Origin: Porpolomopsis calyptriformis
Taxonomy: Eukaryota; Basidiomycota; Agaricomycetes; Agaricales; Hygrophoraceae
Length of the DNA stretch: 64,000 nt
Assembly (NCBI GenBank): GCA_951640195.1
Contig: OX621172.1
Coordinates: forward strand, 1,736,001-1,800,000
Direction: 5' to 3'
Of the stretch, positions 21,501 to 33,016 are shown one piece after another. The notes below the pieces were generated by a model. The model ran no database searches. It was not told where the DNA came from and saw only the letters and a program-made list of their open reading frames with translations. Made by a program: the position numbers and the translations under genes. The number at the start of each line of letters is the position of its first letter. Position 1 is the first letter of the stretch.

Positions 21501-22994
21501 CGCGTGTATGCGCAGCTCCCTACTACTCCTTCACCTGCTGGAGTTACACTTGCTAGTGAGAGTGAGAGACTTGATAGTAGGCTACGACTAGGGACCCTTC
21601 CTGGCCATATTAGAAGCAAACTTGAGGATGAATCCACAGGATGGACGCAAGACCAGGGAATCACCTTTGACGAATGGCGACGCCGCTATGTCCCAAATAT
21701 GGATAACCTTTGCACTGATGTTATCTATCAGTTCCATGACCCACCTCATGTTGGGCATCCAGGTATTCATAAAACCACCCAGCTTATCCTCCGTGACTAC
21801 TTCTGGGATGGTATCCATAAGGACGTTGCAGCCTATATCCATTCATACCCTACTTGCCAACAGACTAAATCCTTTCCAGCCAAACCTGCTGGACTCTTGC
21901 AACCCATTCCTCCTAGCTCTACCCCTTGGGACAAAATCACGGCTGACCTGATTACCCAACTCCCTGACTCCCATGGCTACTATGCAATCTTCGTTATTGT
22001 TGACCGATTTACAAAGAGGGCTCACTTTATCCCTACCACAAACAACCTTTCTGCTGAAGGTGCAGCCTGGCTCTACTGTGATCATATCTGGCGACACCAT
22101 GGTTGGCCAAGGAAAATTATCACTGACCAAGGTAGCCAGTTTGCGGCACACTTCATGAAGGCACTGAATAGGCTACTTGGGACTGAGACTGCCCTATCCA
22201 CAGCTTTCCACCCACAAACTGATGGCCAAACTGAACGAGTCAACCAAGAGCTAGAACAGTATCTACGCCTGTATACAAGCTTCATGCAAGATGACTGGTC
22301 TGAATGGCTTGCCCAAGCTGAGTTTGCATACAACAACTGTGAACAAGTTTCGACTGGTTTTTCACCCTTCTTCCTTGAATATGGTCGTCATCCTCGAACC
22401 CCTTTGACTCCCTCTACACCAACATCTAACCCCTCTGCTAATGACTTTGTGGCCCATATTGGGCAAGCTCGAAATGCAGCCTTGCAGGCCTTATCAAGTG
22501 CTGCCATATTGATGAAGAAATATGCAGATCAACACCGCCAAGAATCACACCGCTATAATGTTGGTGATAAAGTTTGGTTATCAACTTCCCACCTCAAGAC
22601 AGGAAGACCATCACACAAGCTAGATGTCCGAAGGACTGGACCCTTTGCGATTCAGGAAAAGGTTAGCGATTCCGCCTACTGCCTCACCTTACCTCCTGGC
22701 TGGCGCGTACACCCCGTATTCCATGTCTCTCTCTTACGACCTGCTATAATTAATGAAAAACTCCACCCAAACAACAAAAAAGCTTACCGACCACCACCGA
22801 ATGTAATCGATGGTCATGAAGAATATGAAGTTGAAGGATTATTAGACCAACGAGTCATCCAACGACAGGTTCAATACCTTGTCAAATGGGCAGGGTACCC
22901 AACATCAGAAGCAACATGGGAATCCCACTTGGAACTTATCAAACATGCTCATGACATTGTCCTAGAATATGAAAGCCAACACCACTCTCAATAA
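18536..22994 (+). pseudogene. G2 pol (protease-RT-RNase H-integrase-chromodomain)
   Basis: In -1 register to gag, the frame is open from the gag stop: linker, protease (ACLLDCGATGNFMD, about 18728; Ser of DSG replaced by Cys), a repeat-expanded linker (19134-19870), RT (YIDDVLIYTD, about 20605), RNase H (ETDASDFALGAIL), a second short copy of the repeat (GAHEQPRVYAQ, about 21484), integrase zinc domain (HVGHPGIHKTTQLIL ... CQQTK), core (ADLITQLP, IVDRFTKRAHFIP, IITDQGSQF, HPQTDGQTERVNQELEQ) and chromodomain (EYEVEGLL ... YLVKWAGYP ... ATWES). Disruptions are TGA at 19669 (Arg in sister repeats), TGA at 19750, and a 1-nt deletion near 20358 (RYP-LPLISE). From about 20360 to 22994 it is intact, including every catalytic residue that I can check. 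Confidence 0.9.
19134..19870 (+). repeat. In-frame palindromic repeat array inside G2 pol
   Basis: Eight copies of an approximately 37-bp unit, consensus tgcgcatgagcaaccatg then cgtgtatgcgcatcc, start near 19150, 19209, 19278, 19344, 19410, 19503, 19656 and 19809. A ninth lies at 21484 after RNase H. Each unit is bounded by TGCGCAT and its reverse complement ATGCGCA. All are in the same reading frame and encode variants of HAHEQPCVYAHPPT. Spacers encode Ala/Pro/Thr/Ser-rich peptide, and two spacers share CANAFTPGSP. The unit lies between protease and RT, where insertions are tolerated. Confidence 0.9.
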
Positions 22995-23040
22995 AGTTGT
23001 GCAAGCTTCGAGGACGAAGCTTTGTTTTGGCCAGGGATAA

Positions 23041-23413
23041 TGTCAGGATTACCATTTCCATCCATTTCCACTCTTTTCCCTTATTAGGACTTATCCATCT
23101 TACTACGTCTCAGACCTATCTGTCTCGTAATGACTTACTACGTCTTAGACTTATGATAGCTTACCATGTCTTATACATGTCTCAGGACTGATCACCCTAG
23201 ACATTCCGACACAGTCACGTACATGTGACTACCCCTAATTATCCATTACTATATAAGACTAGTAGCTACCCCTGTATCCGTAGTTTTCGACTTACTTGTC
23301 TGCATACCTGAACTTGGTATTGCAACAGCTTTCATACTCATCCATTCATTATCCCTGTCAATGAGTTCGTCCTTAGTCAGGCCTCGAGACCCAAACAAGC
23401 TCAGGTCCTGACA
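23041..23413 (+). repeat. G2 3' LTR
   Basis: This 373-bp LTR begins 46 nt after the pol stop. It differs from the 5' LTR at four sites, and each is CpG against TpG or CpA. The target duplication GTTAC follows at 23414. Confidence 0.9.
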
Positions 23414-23418
23414 GTTAC

Positions 23419-23674
23419 TTGTGTTTTGTTGAGAGCGGTGCTCTCTCTCCCCTTCAGAAGAGGGCCCACTCCGTGTCTGGCGTGGGGGTCTGATGACTTC
23501 ATCGGGACCAGCTATTAGCTGATCCCCGTCGTCTTCCACCATCTCCAGTGGTCTCGGGTCTATGGGGCGGGGGCTTGTTCTTACGCTTGTGGGCGTGTTG
23601 TTTTCATTCGACATCATCGTATGGGGTAGAAAATTTTCTACCATTGTTTTTTTGTTTATCATGCTTTTATACAA
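23419..23674 (-). pseudogene. Unclassified element ORF, N-terminal piece
   Basis: The minus-strand frame starts near 23674 (MYKSMINKK), or more likely at the internal Met of MSNENNTPTSVRTSPRP. It is hydrophilic, Pro/Arg/Glu-rich (PRPIDPRPLEMVEDDGDQ, RPPRQTRSGPSSEGEREH) and reaches the G2 target duplication at HRSQQNTSN. Removing G2 joins it in frame to the piece at 16841 (ELPPKKWVC). The open frame that runs on into 23249 is LTR sequence and not native. Confidence 0.6.
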
Positions 23675-24172
23675 GTTACGCTTAGACTTGTGGCATCATT
23701 CTGGTGCCTCTAATTACCCCAATTGGGGTGAGTCTGCCACCGGACCGGGTATGTCTGGTCCATTGATTGCCAATTAAGGCAATTATCAGTCGTGCTTGGT
23801 TTAGCACGCATACAAGGTGTGCTTGTCGGCACGCCTCAAGGCTCTGAGTGCAGTTGGCATTCAGTGCCTCTTAACTGGCTGTCTTAGCAGTTGATGAGGG
23901 GTATCTACACCCATTAGGGTTAGATATTTATCTAGAGCACTAAGCTCTTTACATGATGAGATGGGCTCCCATGTTGTGTCTCTGAGGTTCCAACAAACCT
24001 CCAGCTCAAGTTTTCGGTCATCCCACCTATGGCCAACTATTTCGTCGACTAACTATTTGGTTTGAAGTGGTTCACTGAAATCATAAGCATCTACTGATGC
24101 TTGGTTAGGGAATAACGCATCATCGTTTGGATGGTGCAGATGCAGCAAATTTATGTGAAATCACAGATGAAT
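23675..24172. other. No gene seen; probable 5' region of the unclassified element
   Basis: The sequence contains several short inverted and direct motifs (ccccaattgggg at 23717; gcacgcat/gcacgcc around 23805-23840) and no coding frame. It separates the start of the unclassified ORF from the minus-strand gypsy relic. I could not find an LTR matching 6890-7078 here. Confidence 0.4.
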
Positions 24173-25048
24173 CCGTCACTTCACGAGCTCGTCAGGGAGT
24201 TCCAACTCATAGTTGGATTCATTAGGAAAGGCCCATATGACTTTGTACAGCCCAACGAACCTTGGCAGTAATTTCCCTGCTCTACCTTGCAGTAGTTCAA
24301 GGTTCTTGGTCAATAGGTACACAAAGTTGTTTACTTTTATCGACGGCTCTTCCCTTCTATGTAGATTAGCGTAGTGTCTTTGAAATACGCGATGCGCAAT
24401 GATCACATTGTGAGCAGCTGCCAGATTCTGCAGTGCTTGTTGAGCAAAAGCTTGGACATCTGGCAGTGTCTCAGCAGTATTTTCTACCTGCTTAATCATA
24501 GCAGGCATATATGCTCCATTCAGCTTGAATGGGGTGAAGCCTGTAGCTTCACTGATACTCGCGTTAATCACGAATTTGGTCATTGGGATCTTTGCGATCC
24601 AGTCTCATTGATCTGAGCTTACAGTTGCTTGGAGGATTTGACCTATTGAACGATTAGCTCATTCAGTTGCGCCATCCATCTGAGGATGGAAAGATGTAGA
24701 CATCAATAGTTTAGCTCCTAAGAGCCTATGAAGTTTGCTCCACCATTTGGAGGTAAATTTCAAGTCTCTGTCCAAGACTATACTTTTGGGAAGGCCGTGA
24801 AGCCTTACTACTTCTTTTAAGTAGATCCATGAAGGCTCTGACACTTTCATTTTGGTATTCACTGGAATTAGGTGGATCATTGATGTCATTCAACAAATGA
24901 CTACCCAAAGGTAATTGTACCCGTCAATTTCAGGAAACAGACCAATAAAGTCCATTCCTATTGATTGCCATGGTTTTGTGGGTATGGGTAATGAATGCAA
25001 CAGGCCTGTCGGGCACTGCATATTGTCTTTCAATGTTTGACAAGTCTG
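24173..25048 (-). pseudogene. Ty3/gypsy integrase relic (minus)
   Basis: Read on the minus strand this gives a zinc-domain end (SCKSCQTCQTLKDNMQCPTG), integrase core (PTKPWQSIGMDFIGLFPE, VRLHGLPKSIVLDRDLKFTS, STSFHPQMDGATE) and a C-terminal region (ISEATGFTPFKLNGAYMP ... GPYKV-like GLYKVIWAFPNESNYELELP). It is split by stops and frameshifts into three open pieces. It belongs to a different gypsy family from G1-G4. The 5' part of its pol is missing, cut exactly at the zinc-domain CxxC where it meets relic G4 head to head. Confidence 0.85.
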
Positions 25049-26774
25049 ACATGACTTGCAACTATGTACGGTCCTGCCCTGCTTGTCAACAAAACAAGAA
25101 TTACCCTTCAAAGCTGACAGGACTCCTACAACCTATACCCCCTGCTACTGAACCATGGACAGAGATAACCATTGATCTCATCATTCAATTACCTGACTCA
25201 CTTGGATACAATGCCATTGATACGATGTGGAGCCATCTGAGCTCTGGAATCTACCCTGAGAGATGATGGGAGGCACAATAGAAAGGAGCTATCAAAGAAA
25301 TCATGAAAATCGAAGAAATAGAAGAAATTGGAAAATCGGAGCACTCTCTAGAGTGCTAGAGGCAGTCAATGAGGCTCAAACATGAAGGACTAGACGTGGG
25401 ACGATGGAATCTATCTTCCTTCTCTATAATACAAACATATCTACAAGTAAATATATCTGTGAAAACAAAGATCCCTTTATATACTATATAGTAAAGGGAT
25501 GAGACTTCTGAATGAAGCCACCAGTGAAAGGGATGATGAAAACGATGAGGATCTACACAATGGACATCTGGCTATCAGATGCATCCTTTGATATGAGCTG
25601 CAATCGTGAATCGAAGGATCGAAGAATTTGGAGGTAAATCGCTGGACAGGAAGCTGAATTGCATAGTCGGGGACATCATAGCAGTGTAGTGGACATCTGG
25701 GGGATCACATAGATATATGGAACATATACTCCAGAGCTCAGGGGACCAAGGGGTTGTATCACTGTAATGGTAGTTATCAATCGATTTATGAAATGTGCCC
25801 ATTTTATTCTGACAACTTCTAATCTCTCATCAGAAGGTGCTGCCCAACTCTTCCATGATCACATCTGGAAACACCATAGATGGCCAAAGAAGATTATTTC
25901 TGATCATGGAGTTCAATTTGTGTCAAAATTCACTGAAGCCCTGAACAAACTTCTACAAACCATTTCTAGACTCTCTACTGCTTATTATCCCAAAACTGAT
26001 AGTCAGACCAAATGAACGAATCAAGAACTTGAAGTCTACCTATGATTCTCTACCAACTTTATGCAGGATGACTGGTCTGAATGGCTGGCTTCTGCCAAAT
26101 TTGCTTACAATAATTGACAACATTCCACCACTTCACAATCACCCTTCTATTTGGAATATAGCCATCACCCTCATTTACCGATCACTATTAATTCCCCAAG
26201 TAACATCCCTGCAGCAAACACCTTCCACAAATGTCTCATGCATGCTCAGAAGAATACTAGCAAATCACTGTCACATGCTGCAGAATCAATGAAGAAGTAT
26301 GCCGATCGAAAATGGAAACTCTCTCCCTCCTTCAAAGTCAGAGACCTGGTATGGTTAGATACCAAGAATATCAAGACAACTCAACCCACCAAGAAGCTAG
26401 ATAACTGAAGGACTGGACCATTCAAGATCCTAAAACAAGTATCAGATCTTGTATATCTTATCGATATCCCCAGAACTTGGAAGCTCCACCCAGTCTTTCA
26501 TGTATCACTCCTGAGACCTAATGTCAAAGATAAGTTGCTCCACCCTGATGTTACTGATACATCTCAACCTCCCCCAGATTTGATCGAAAATGAAGAAGAA
26601 TACAAGGTTGAATCCATTTTGCAATACTCTGGAGCTAGACACTGATGAAAATATTTGATCAAATGGAAAGGTTATCTGATTGAAGAAGCCACTTGGGAAG
26701 AATGATCGAACATCTTACGACATGCCAAGGAAATTGTGAAGACTTATGAAGACTCAATTCAAACAGTGACTTAA
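25049..26774 (+). pseudogene. G4 relic: Ty3/gypsy integrase and chromodomain
   Basis: Starting at the zinc-domain Cys pair (SCPACQQNKNYPSKLTGL), the relic shows integrase (ITIDLIIQLPDSLGYNAI, then after an inserted LTR VVINRFMKCAHFILTTSN, KKIISDHGVQFVSKF, AYYPKTDSQTK) and a chromodomain (EYKVESILQ ... YLIKWKGYLIEEATWEE) ending QTVT. Many TGA/TAG codons and substituted catalytic positions show that it is long dead. RT and everything upstream are missing. It is closely related to G1 and G3 in sequence and in its downstream layout (ORF3, LTR). Confidence 0.85.
25218..25761 (+). mobile_element. Lone LTR (S2) inside the G4 integrase
   Basis: The 544-bp sequence starts TGATAC and ends GTATCA. It interrupts the G4 integrase between GYNAI and the VVINRF strand. 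It matches S1 (7775-8265 plus 15254-15335) in opposite orientation over its whole length. A TATA-like stretch (tatatactatatag near 25477) lies inside. I see no clear target duplication at this copy. Confidence 0.8.
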
Positions 26775-26957
26775 CTCATTTGTTATCATTCCAGCTGTCC
26801 ATTTTTGAATTCTATTCTTAGATCTGAGTGGCACTTATAAACCCAGAGACATTGATATGTCTCCATCCAATCTTTTCCTCACTTTCAATGACACTTCTTG
26901 TCAACAGTCTAAGACCACTTAACTGAAACATCATAATCACAAAACCACCACTTGAAA

Positions 26958-27671
26958 ATGCCCACTACTCATACCCAACCTAACCATCAAGTTGCCACCT
27001 GTCGTCAAAGATGAATCCCTTCTCCTTGTGCCCATTCCCCTACCCCCGGTCCCTCCTCTACTACTACCATCCCCATTTCTAGGCAACTATGCTGACAACA
27101 TTGCTTAACTGCTGCTAATCTTTTTGGTAACAAAGCAACTCCTCCCCTGGAAGACCCCAATGTTACCATCACCCATCTGAACATCAACAATGAAAGTCTT
27201 GGACAATGGAATTGCGAGTTGCAAGCAGAGCTGACAGTAACAAAGGCAGAGTTGAAATTGATGGAGAAATGTATTATGTTTTGGAAAGAGAGTCATGATG
27301 CACTCAAACAAAAACTCTGGATGCTCAAGCAAGAGAAAAAGCAAAACTGGATCGATTGTGGGAATACTACTACCTGTGCCCTTATTTCCCGAATGCTGGA
27401 AGATTGTCAAGCTGTTGAGGGCTTGACACAACAAGATCTTGTGACAAGGGAGACCCTCATCAAATACAGGAAATCAGTTGAATACCCCATCAACCTTGAC
27501 TTGGAATACCCAGATGACAATGAGAGCATCACCGCTATCCCCTCCCCCACCCAGCCAACTGTAGAAGTCAATCCCATCACTTCCCTCTCAGTGGCCATTG
27601 AGGCCCCCGCCACTGAGGAAATCCAGACTCAGGCCTCAGAGAATGAAATAACTGACATCACCCAAGTTTAA
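26958..27671 (+). pseudogene. G4 ORF3 relic (coiled coil)
   Basis: The frame starts MPTTHTQPNHQVATCRQR, has a TGA at 27009 and other early stops, then is open from before 27219 to 27671. The open part is Glu/Lys-rich and helical (QAELTVTKAELKLMEKCIMF, ESHDALKQKLWMLKQEKKQN), followed by an acidic Pro/Thr-rich tail ending ENEITDITQV. It begins 180 nt after the G4 pol stop and ends 34 nt before the LTR, the same place as ORF3 in G1 and G3. The H3-like motif is not recognisable in its decayed N-terminus. Confidence 0.55.
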
Positions 27672-27705
27672 AATTCAGGTCAAATTTCCTGAAAAGCAAG
27701 GTGTA

Positions 27706-28100
27706 TGTTATGGATGTAATTTTTCATTCTCTCTCTATGTTTGTTATTATAGTTTAGTCAGACTCATCTTATCTTGCTTAGGATTCCCCACAATTATGCT
27801 ATGGGATTCCCCATAGCCTTACCTTTTTCATTTACCTAAGATAGGATACATTTCATTTCTAACTACTTATGTTTCATCTTTTCACATGCTCTGCATTCTT
27901 ATTATGCTTATCGTTTACTTGCTGCATGTATTCCTCATTATAGTACTGACTCATCCACAGCAATGTAGTCAGTATATAAACTCCTAGTTAGTTGTACTCA
28001 GACCTTAAGTCTGATTCCTTGTTAGACACCCCAATAACTAGGACTTGAGACCATTATCATCATCTTGGACAGAGCACTTGGAAGTAAAACTGTCTCAACA
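27706..28100 (+). repeat. G4 3' LTR relic
   Basis: This LTR of about 395 bp starts TGTTATGGATG and ends CTCAACA. A TATA box (tatataaac, near 27972) is followed about 30 nt later by aagtctgattcc, the position of the self-priming sequence in G1 and G3 (their forms: aagtctgtttct and aagttcgattc). The shared motif gtaaaac close to the 3' end also matches G1 and G3. Confidence 0.7.
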
Positions 28101-28798
28101 GAAATGAGTTTATAACACAACCCCCATCCCCTCTCCAACTAGATGATAAAATCAAATATGTCATTGAAAAATTCCTGGATTCCTGGATCCACTAAGGAAA
28201 ACTGCAATACCTGGTACATTGGGAAGGCTACACTAACAAGGAGAACACCTGGTAGTCTGAATCTGATGTCGAACATGCTCAGGAATTGGTCAACAAGTTC
28301 CACACTTTGAACCTGAAATGGCCAGCTCTGAAACTCCAAATCTGTGTCATCCGAATAGATGACTTCTTTGGAATCGATGATCATCTCTATGACCCTGTCA
28401 CCAACTCAAACAGCGAAGGCTACAGACTGCCTACAATGTCTAATAATATTGATATTATTGCTCTACTTATGCCTATCAAAGTCAATTGCATGTTGGATTC
28501 TAATTTTGACACTTCTGCCTTTCTTCCCTACCTTCCCTCTCACATGCATCGAGTATGGATCTATGAAGAGACCCCAGTCAATGCCATCACTATTGTTTTA
28601 TAACTGGATAATCGAGGTCAGGTACTCCATACATACCAGCTTACACTTCCTCTCTCAGCCTTAGATATTCAATGTTAGTACAATCATTACCTCCCTGTCA
28701 TCCCTTGCTATATGCCACATTGGCTTTTATGAGACTGTTCAAGACATCTCCAATATCTATCTTAACCTTGTGCAGATGCAATTCTGAAGGGAGAGTGA
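28101..28798 (+). pseudogene. G5 relic: 3' end of another gypsy element (chromodomain)
   Basis: The translation includes a decayed chromodomain (DDKIKYVIEKFLDS ... YLVHWEGYTNKENTW ... VEHAQELVNKFH), then an open stretch of about 105 codons (28286-28603) of unknown nature (PIKVNCMLDSNFDTSAFLPY). A purine-rich tract (gaagggagag, 28787-28796) leads into an LTR at 28799. It directly abuts the G4 LTR, so one element probably inserted beside or inside the other. Confidence 0.6.
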
Positions 28799-29104
28799 TG
28801 TTACAATGCACCTCTTTTTCTTTATCTTATCATGATTTCTAATCTATCCTCCCCTCAATCATTTTCCTTTCCTATCCACATTCATTTCTACCTCATAGAT
28901 TAGAGGGAGTTTCACTATTGGTTGACAATGGTGTCATCTGCAGTTGCGCAGCAGCTGAGTCATCATCTGTCAGCCATTCCATGGAATGCTGTTGAGTCAT
29001 CACGTTCAAACTCAGATTAGATATAAGTCCTTATTCTTGAGCAAGATCTTGGGTCTTCATGTTGAGTGCTACAAGCAAGACTGGGAGCCTACTGTGTCCT
29101 AACA
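28799..29104 (+). repeat. G5 LTR relic
   Basis: This approximately 306-bp sequence starts TGTTACAATGCACC and ends CCTAACA. It follows a polypurine tract and carries a weak TATA-like box (gatataag, near 29020). Confidence 0.55.
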
Positions 29105-29301
29105 AACATGTTTACAAAGTAATGACTATGCTTTGTGAACACAAACTCTACCTCAAACCAGAGAAATGTGAAATTTGTCCAATTTGGTCTTTCATACATA
29201 ACAGATATATAGCAGAAGCAGTACATGTATATAGTCAGGATTTCATCATTATCTTTCCTAATACTGATTATAGTAATATTAAGAATTATGCTACATCTTA
29301 G
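29105..29301 (+). pseudogene. Reverse transcriptase fragment
   Basis: The frame reads VYKVMTMLCEHKLYLKPEKCE, the conserved RT thumb/connection motif of Ty3/gypsy (LYLKPEKCEF), then loses similarity. It is about 200 nt of RT with no context of its own. Confidence 0.6.
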
Positions 29302-29439
29302 TATCTCTCATTTGGTTTCTATCATGAGGTTGAGGGGGCTGCTATCTCCATAACAACCTTTGTAACATCTGTAGTTCTTGACACCTCTGGTTCTGATCTA
29401 GAGCAGCATGAGGATCATTGAGTTTGGAAACAATCTACC

Positions 29440-31274
29440 CTAATGTCAGCAATGCAAGGAGGGAAACTGCTCAACATACATTTTGCATTTTGTATTCTGC
29501 GCAAATGTGCTTCCTACTCTGCGAAAAATCAATCAGACAGATCTCACCCCTGTGAGTTTGTACAATATTCTGGGGCTCGAGGTCTTCATGCACTATTCCA
29601 ACACTGTGGAGGTTTCACACCAGCTTGAATAGTTGGTGTCTTCAGGAAATCACGTCATGTGAATAGGAGAGCAGTTATTTCAGTGATTTTTACCGCTTAC
29701 TGCTCTGTGGTACTTAACTCATCCCAGCCATTCAAGGTACCACCATGTAGTTCAAGGATAAGAACATCCATGCTATCGCCCTCAAATGCCCCATAGCACT
29801 GCGGAGATCCTGCAATTTCCCAGATTGGTACGCCTTCTCTAAAGTTAGGTAGATGCTGAATTCATTACGGAGCCATTTGCGGCTGTCTGCATCGGCAGGG
29901 CATAGCTCCTCGACAATCTTAATAGCGAACAAAAAACTGCTGCCATCAAAATGGCATTGCCAGACGTTGCCAGTCGATCTGGACCCCAGCAAGCACGTCA
30001 GCCATAGGCGTAATTTCCCAAGCTTGGCACACTGCGGCAGAGTGAGCGTGTTGCTCGGCATTGAGTGGAGGTATACCCAAACTTGGAAGGATTCGGGAGA
30101 GTTGGGAGAAGAAGAAGAAAGCTGAAAATACATCAGCGAGACAAGTGGAAAAGGATGGTTAGTGAACAAACCATTAGCTCAGGCTCAGCGCTGTCATGAA
30201 CAGCATGGGTACAGCTGTGAGTCATCGGAGAATCCATTGAATTTCCGTTACTTCTACCCCAGTATGTCCCTGAATTATCATCATCGTCATGTTCCAGTAT
30301 AGGACCTTCATCTTCTTCTTCATTGATAACATCCAGTTCCATGTTGGGATTAAATGCAGATGTCTGAACTTGAACGTTATTCGCAACAGATAAGATTGCT
30401 CCAAGGAATGCTCGAAAAGCCACTGAGGAGTTTTGAATACTGATTTTTGGTGAGTACACGAGAAAGGGGTGGTCGTCATCTGTCACCAGGCAGCACACAA
30501 TCCAGTAATTGTAGCACGTCAGAAATAGCCACTCCAACTTTCTCAGACCTAGATACAAAGCTGCCTACGCAGATCTCAGGCTTAACTTTTTAACTGGTAA
30601 GAGATTGGTAGTCACCTTTGTGAGAATTTTGGGCACCAGCGGTTGATTAGTTTGCTATGTTAAATCAAAGCCGCGCGGCAGTAGCAAATTGCCAACTCTC
30701 TTTATGACCGAAGGTGATTTTGCTTCAGACAGAATTGTTTCTTTATTGTCCAGCCTCATAACATAATTAACCCTGGAGGAGGTTCCTTCGACCGTCTCTT
30801 CAAATCCGATTGTAAAACTGTGTCGCTTGTACACCCACAAACACATTCTTGCGGCTTTGTGGAAGCCCTGGGTTAAAAACACCCGGCTCTGCGCATAAGA
30901 CCATTCCAAATTGATTAGCCCTGAATGAGGAGTTGAGTTTCTTTGAAGAAAAATCACCTGAATTTCATTGGAATTTGTTTGCCAATTATCATCCACTATG
31001 CCGATGTCATCAATCTGTAGCCCAGACCCCAAACCCCTCAACAGATGGTTTCTCTCTGCATCCCCTATCGGAGTATCTTCAAGGATATCCTCAAAGGCAT
31101 CGCAGAGTTTTCGAAAAAGGGTGTTGTCTCGCACTGCGTGTTTGGCTTTCCACCGAATCTCGAGCAATCCAACTTCGACGGGAGATATGTCGGTGGTACT
31201 GGCATTTCGACGTTCTTCGGGATCAGGAAATGGGAACTTGGCATCGGTTAACAAAAAATCGTGGAGTGTAACCA
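29440..31274 (-). pseudogene. Nuclease-like/kinase fusion gene (Crinkler-like architecture), decayed
   Basis: The minus-strand gene starts near MVTLHDFLLTDAKFPFP. Its N-terminal part resembles fungal PD-(D/E)XK-like domains, with the candidate active-site strand ILSEAKSP (E-x-K). A middle region (LEWLFLTCYNYWIVCCLV, FLVYSPKISIQNSSVAFRAF) and an acidic linker follow. A protein kinase domain comes last: GNVWQCHF, LFAIKIVEE (ATP lysine), a later CYGAFEGDSMDVLILEL, LHSVGIVHEDLEPQNIV (catalytic loop HED) and LIDFSQS (DFG as DFS). Introns fit near 30555-30620, 30125-30165 and 29640-29700. It is broken by TAG where the first exon should continue (about 30656), a frameshift in the kinase near 29815, and TGA just before the catalytic loop. 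Such nuclease-kinase fusions are related to CRN proteins; the nuclease call is inference. Confidence 0.6.
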
Positions 31275-31490
31275 TGTACTGCGCGGTAATGATATCGTGC
31301 AATCTTGTATGGCGTATGGCATACCGAGTACAGCAGTATCAGGTCATTTTTCAAACTCAGATGTCCCGACCTTTATAAATCGACTCGTTCCGTTCGTTCT
31401 AACACTGTCTCTCAGATTCATCTTGAATTGTTCCTCAAGATCCCCTCTCATACCCACATTCGCCTACCACCGGTGGTTTCGTACTTTTAA

Positions 31491-32833
<1,343 letters not shown>

Positions 32834-33016
32834 AATCAAGGTCGGGTAATTCAGTCACTTGCGAGTGCCCAGTGGATCTGGATCCATGATCCTGTTGTAT
32901 ATTGTAGAAGATTCCTGATAGAGACCGTCGCACATCACTTTGACGTTTTGTAGGAGTTTAGTCACTCCGGCTAATCTTTACTTTGTCTTTCACCATCACT
33001 CACCATCCTCCTCACC

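Larger units (their letters stand above)
16842..23413 (+). mobile_element. Ty3/gypsy LTR retrotransposon G2 (full length, lightly decayed)
   Basis: G2 is a 6572-bp element with 373-bp LTRs (16842-17214 and 23041-23413), TGTCAGGATT...CTGACA, and target duplication GTTAC (16837-16841 and 23414-23418). It contains gag and pol but no extra ORF between pol and the 3' LTR, unlike G1 and G3. The LTRs differ at four positions, all CpG transitions. Gag and pol have a few stops and two frameshifts. It inserted into the unclassified minus-strand ORF near its N-terminus. A family of in-frame palindromic repeats expands its protease-RT linker. Confidence 0.95.

Noticed and set aside
24961..25266. Plus-strand open frame of about 100 codons spanning 25049
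   Set aside because: Its first half is the antisense of a minus-strand integrase relic and its second half is G4 integrase running into lone LTR S2. It is a chance fusion frame.
26958..27020. H3-like motif in the G4 ORF3 start (QVATCRQR)
   Set aside because: There is only weak resemblance and an immediate stop. It cannot be distinguished from chance.
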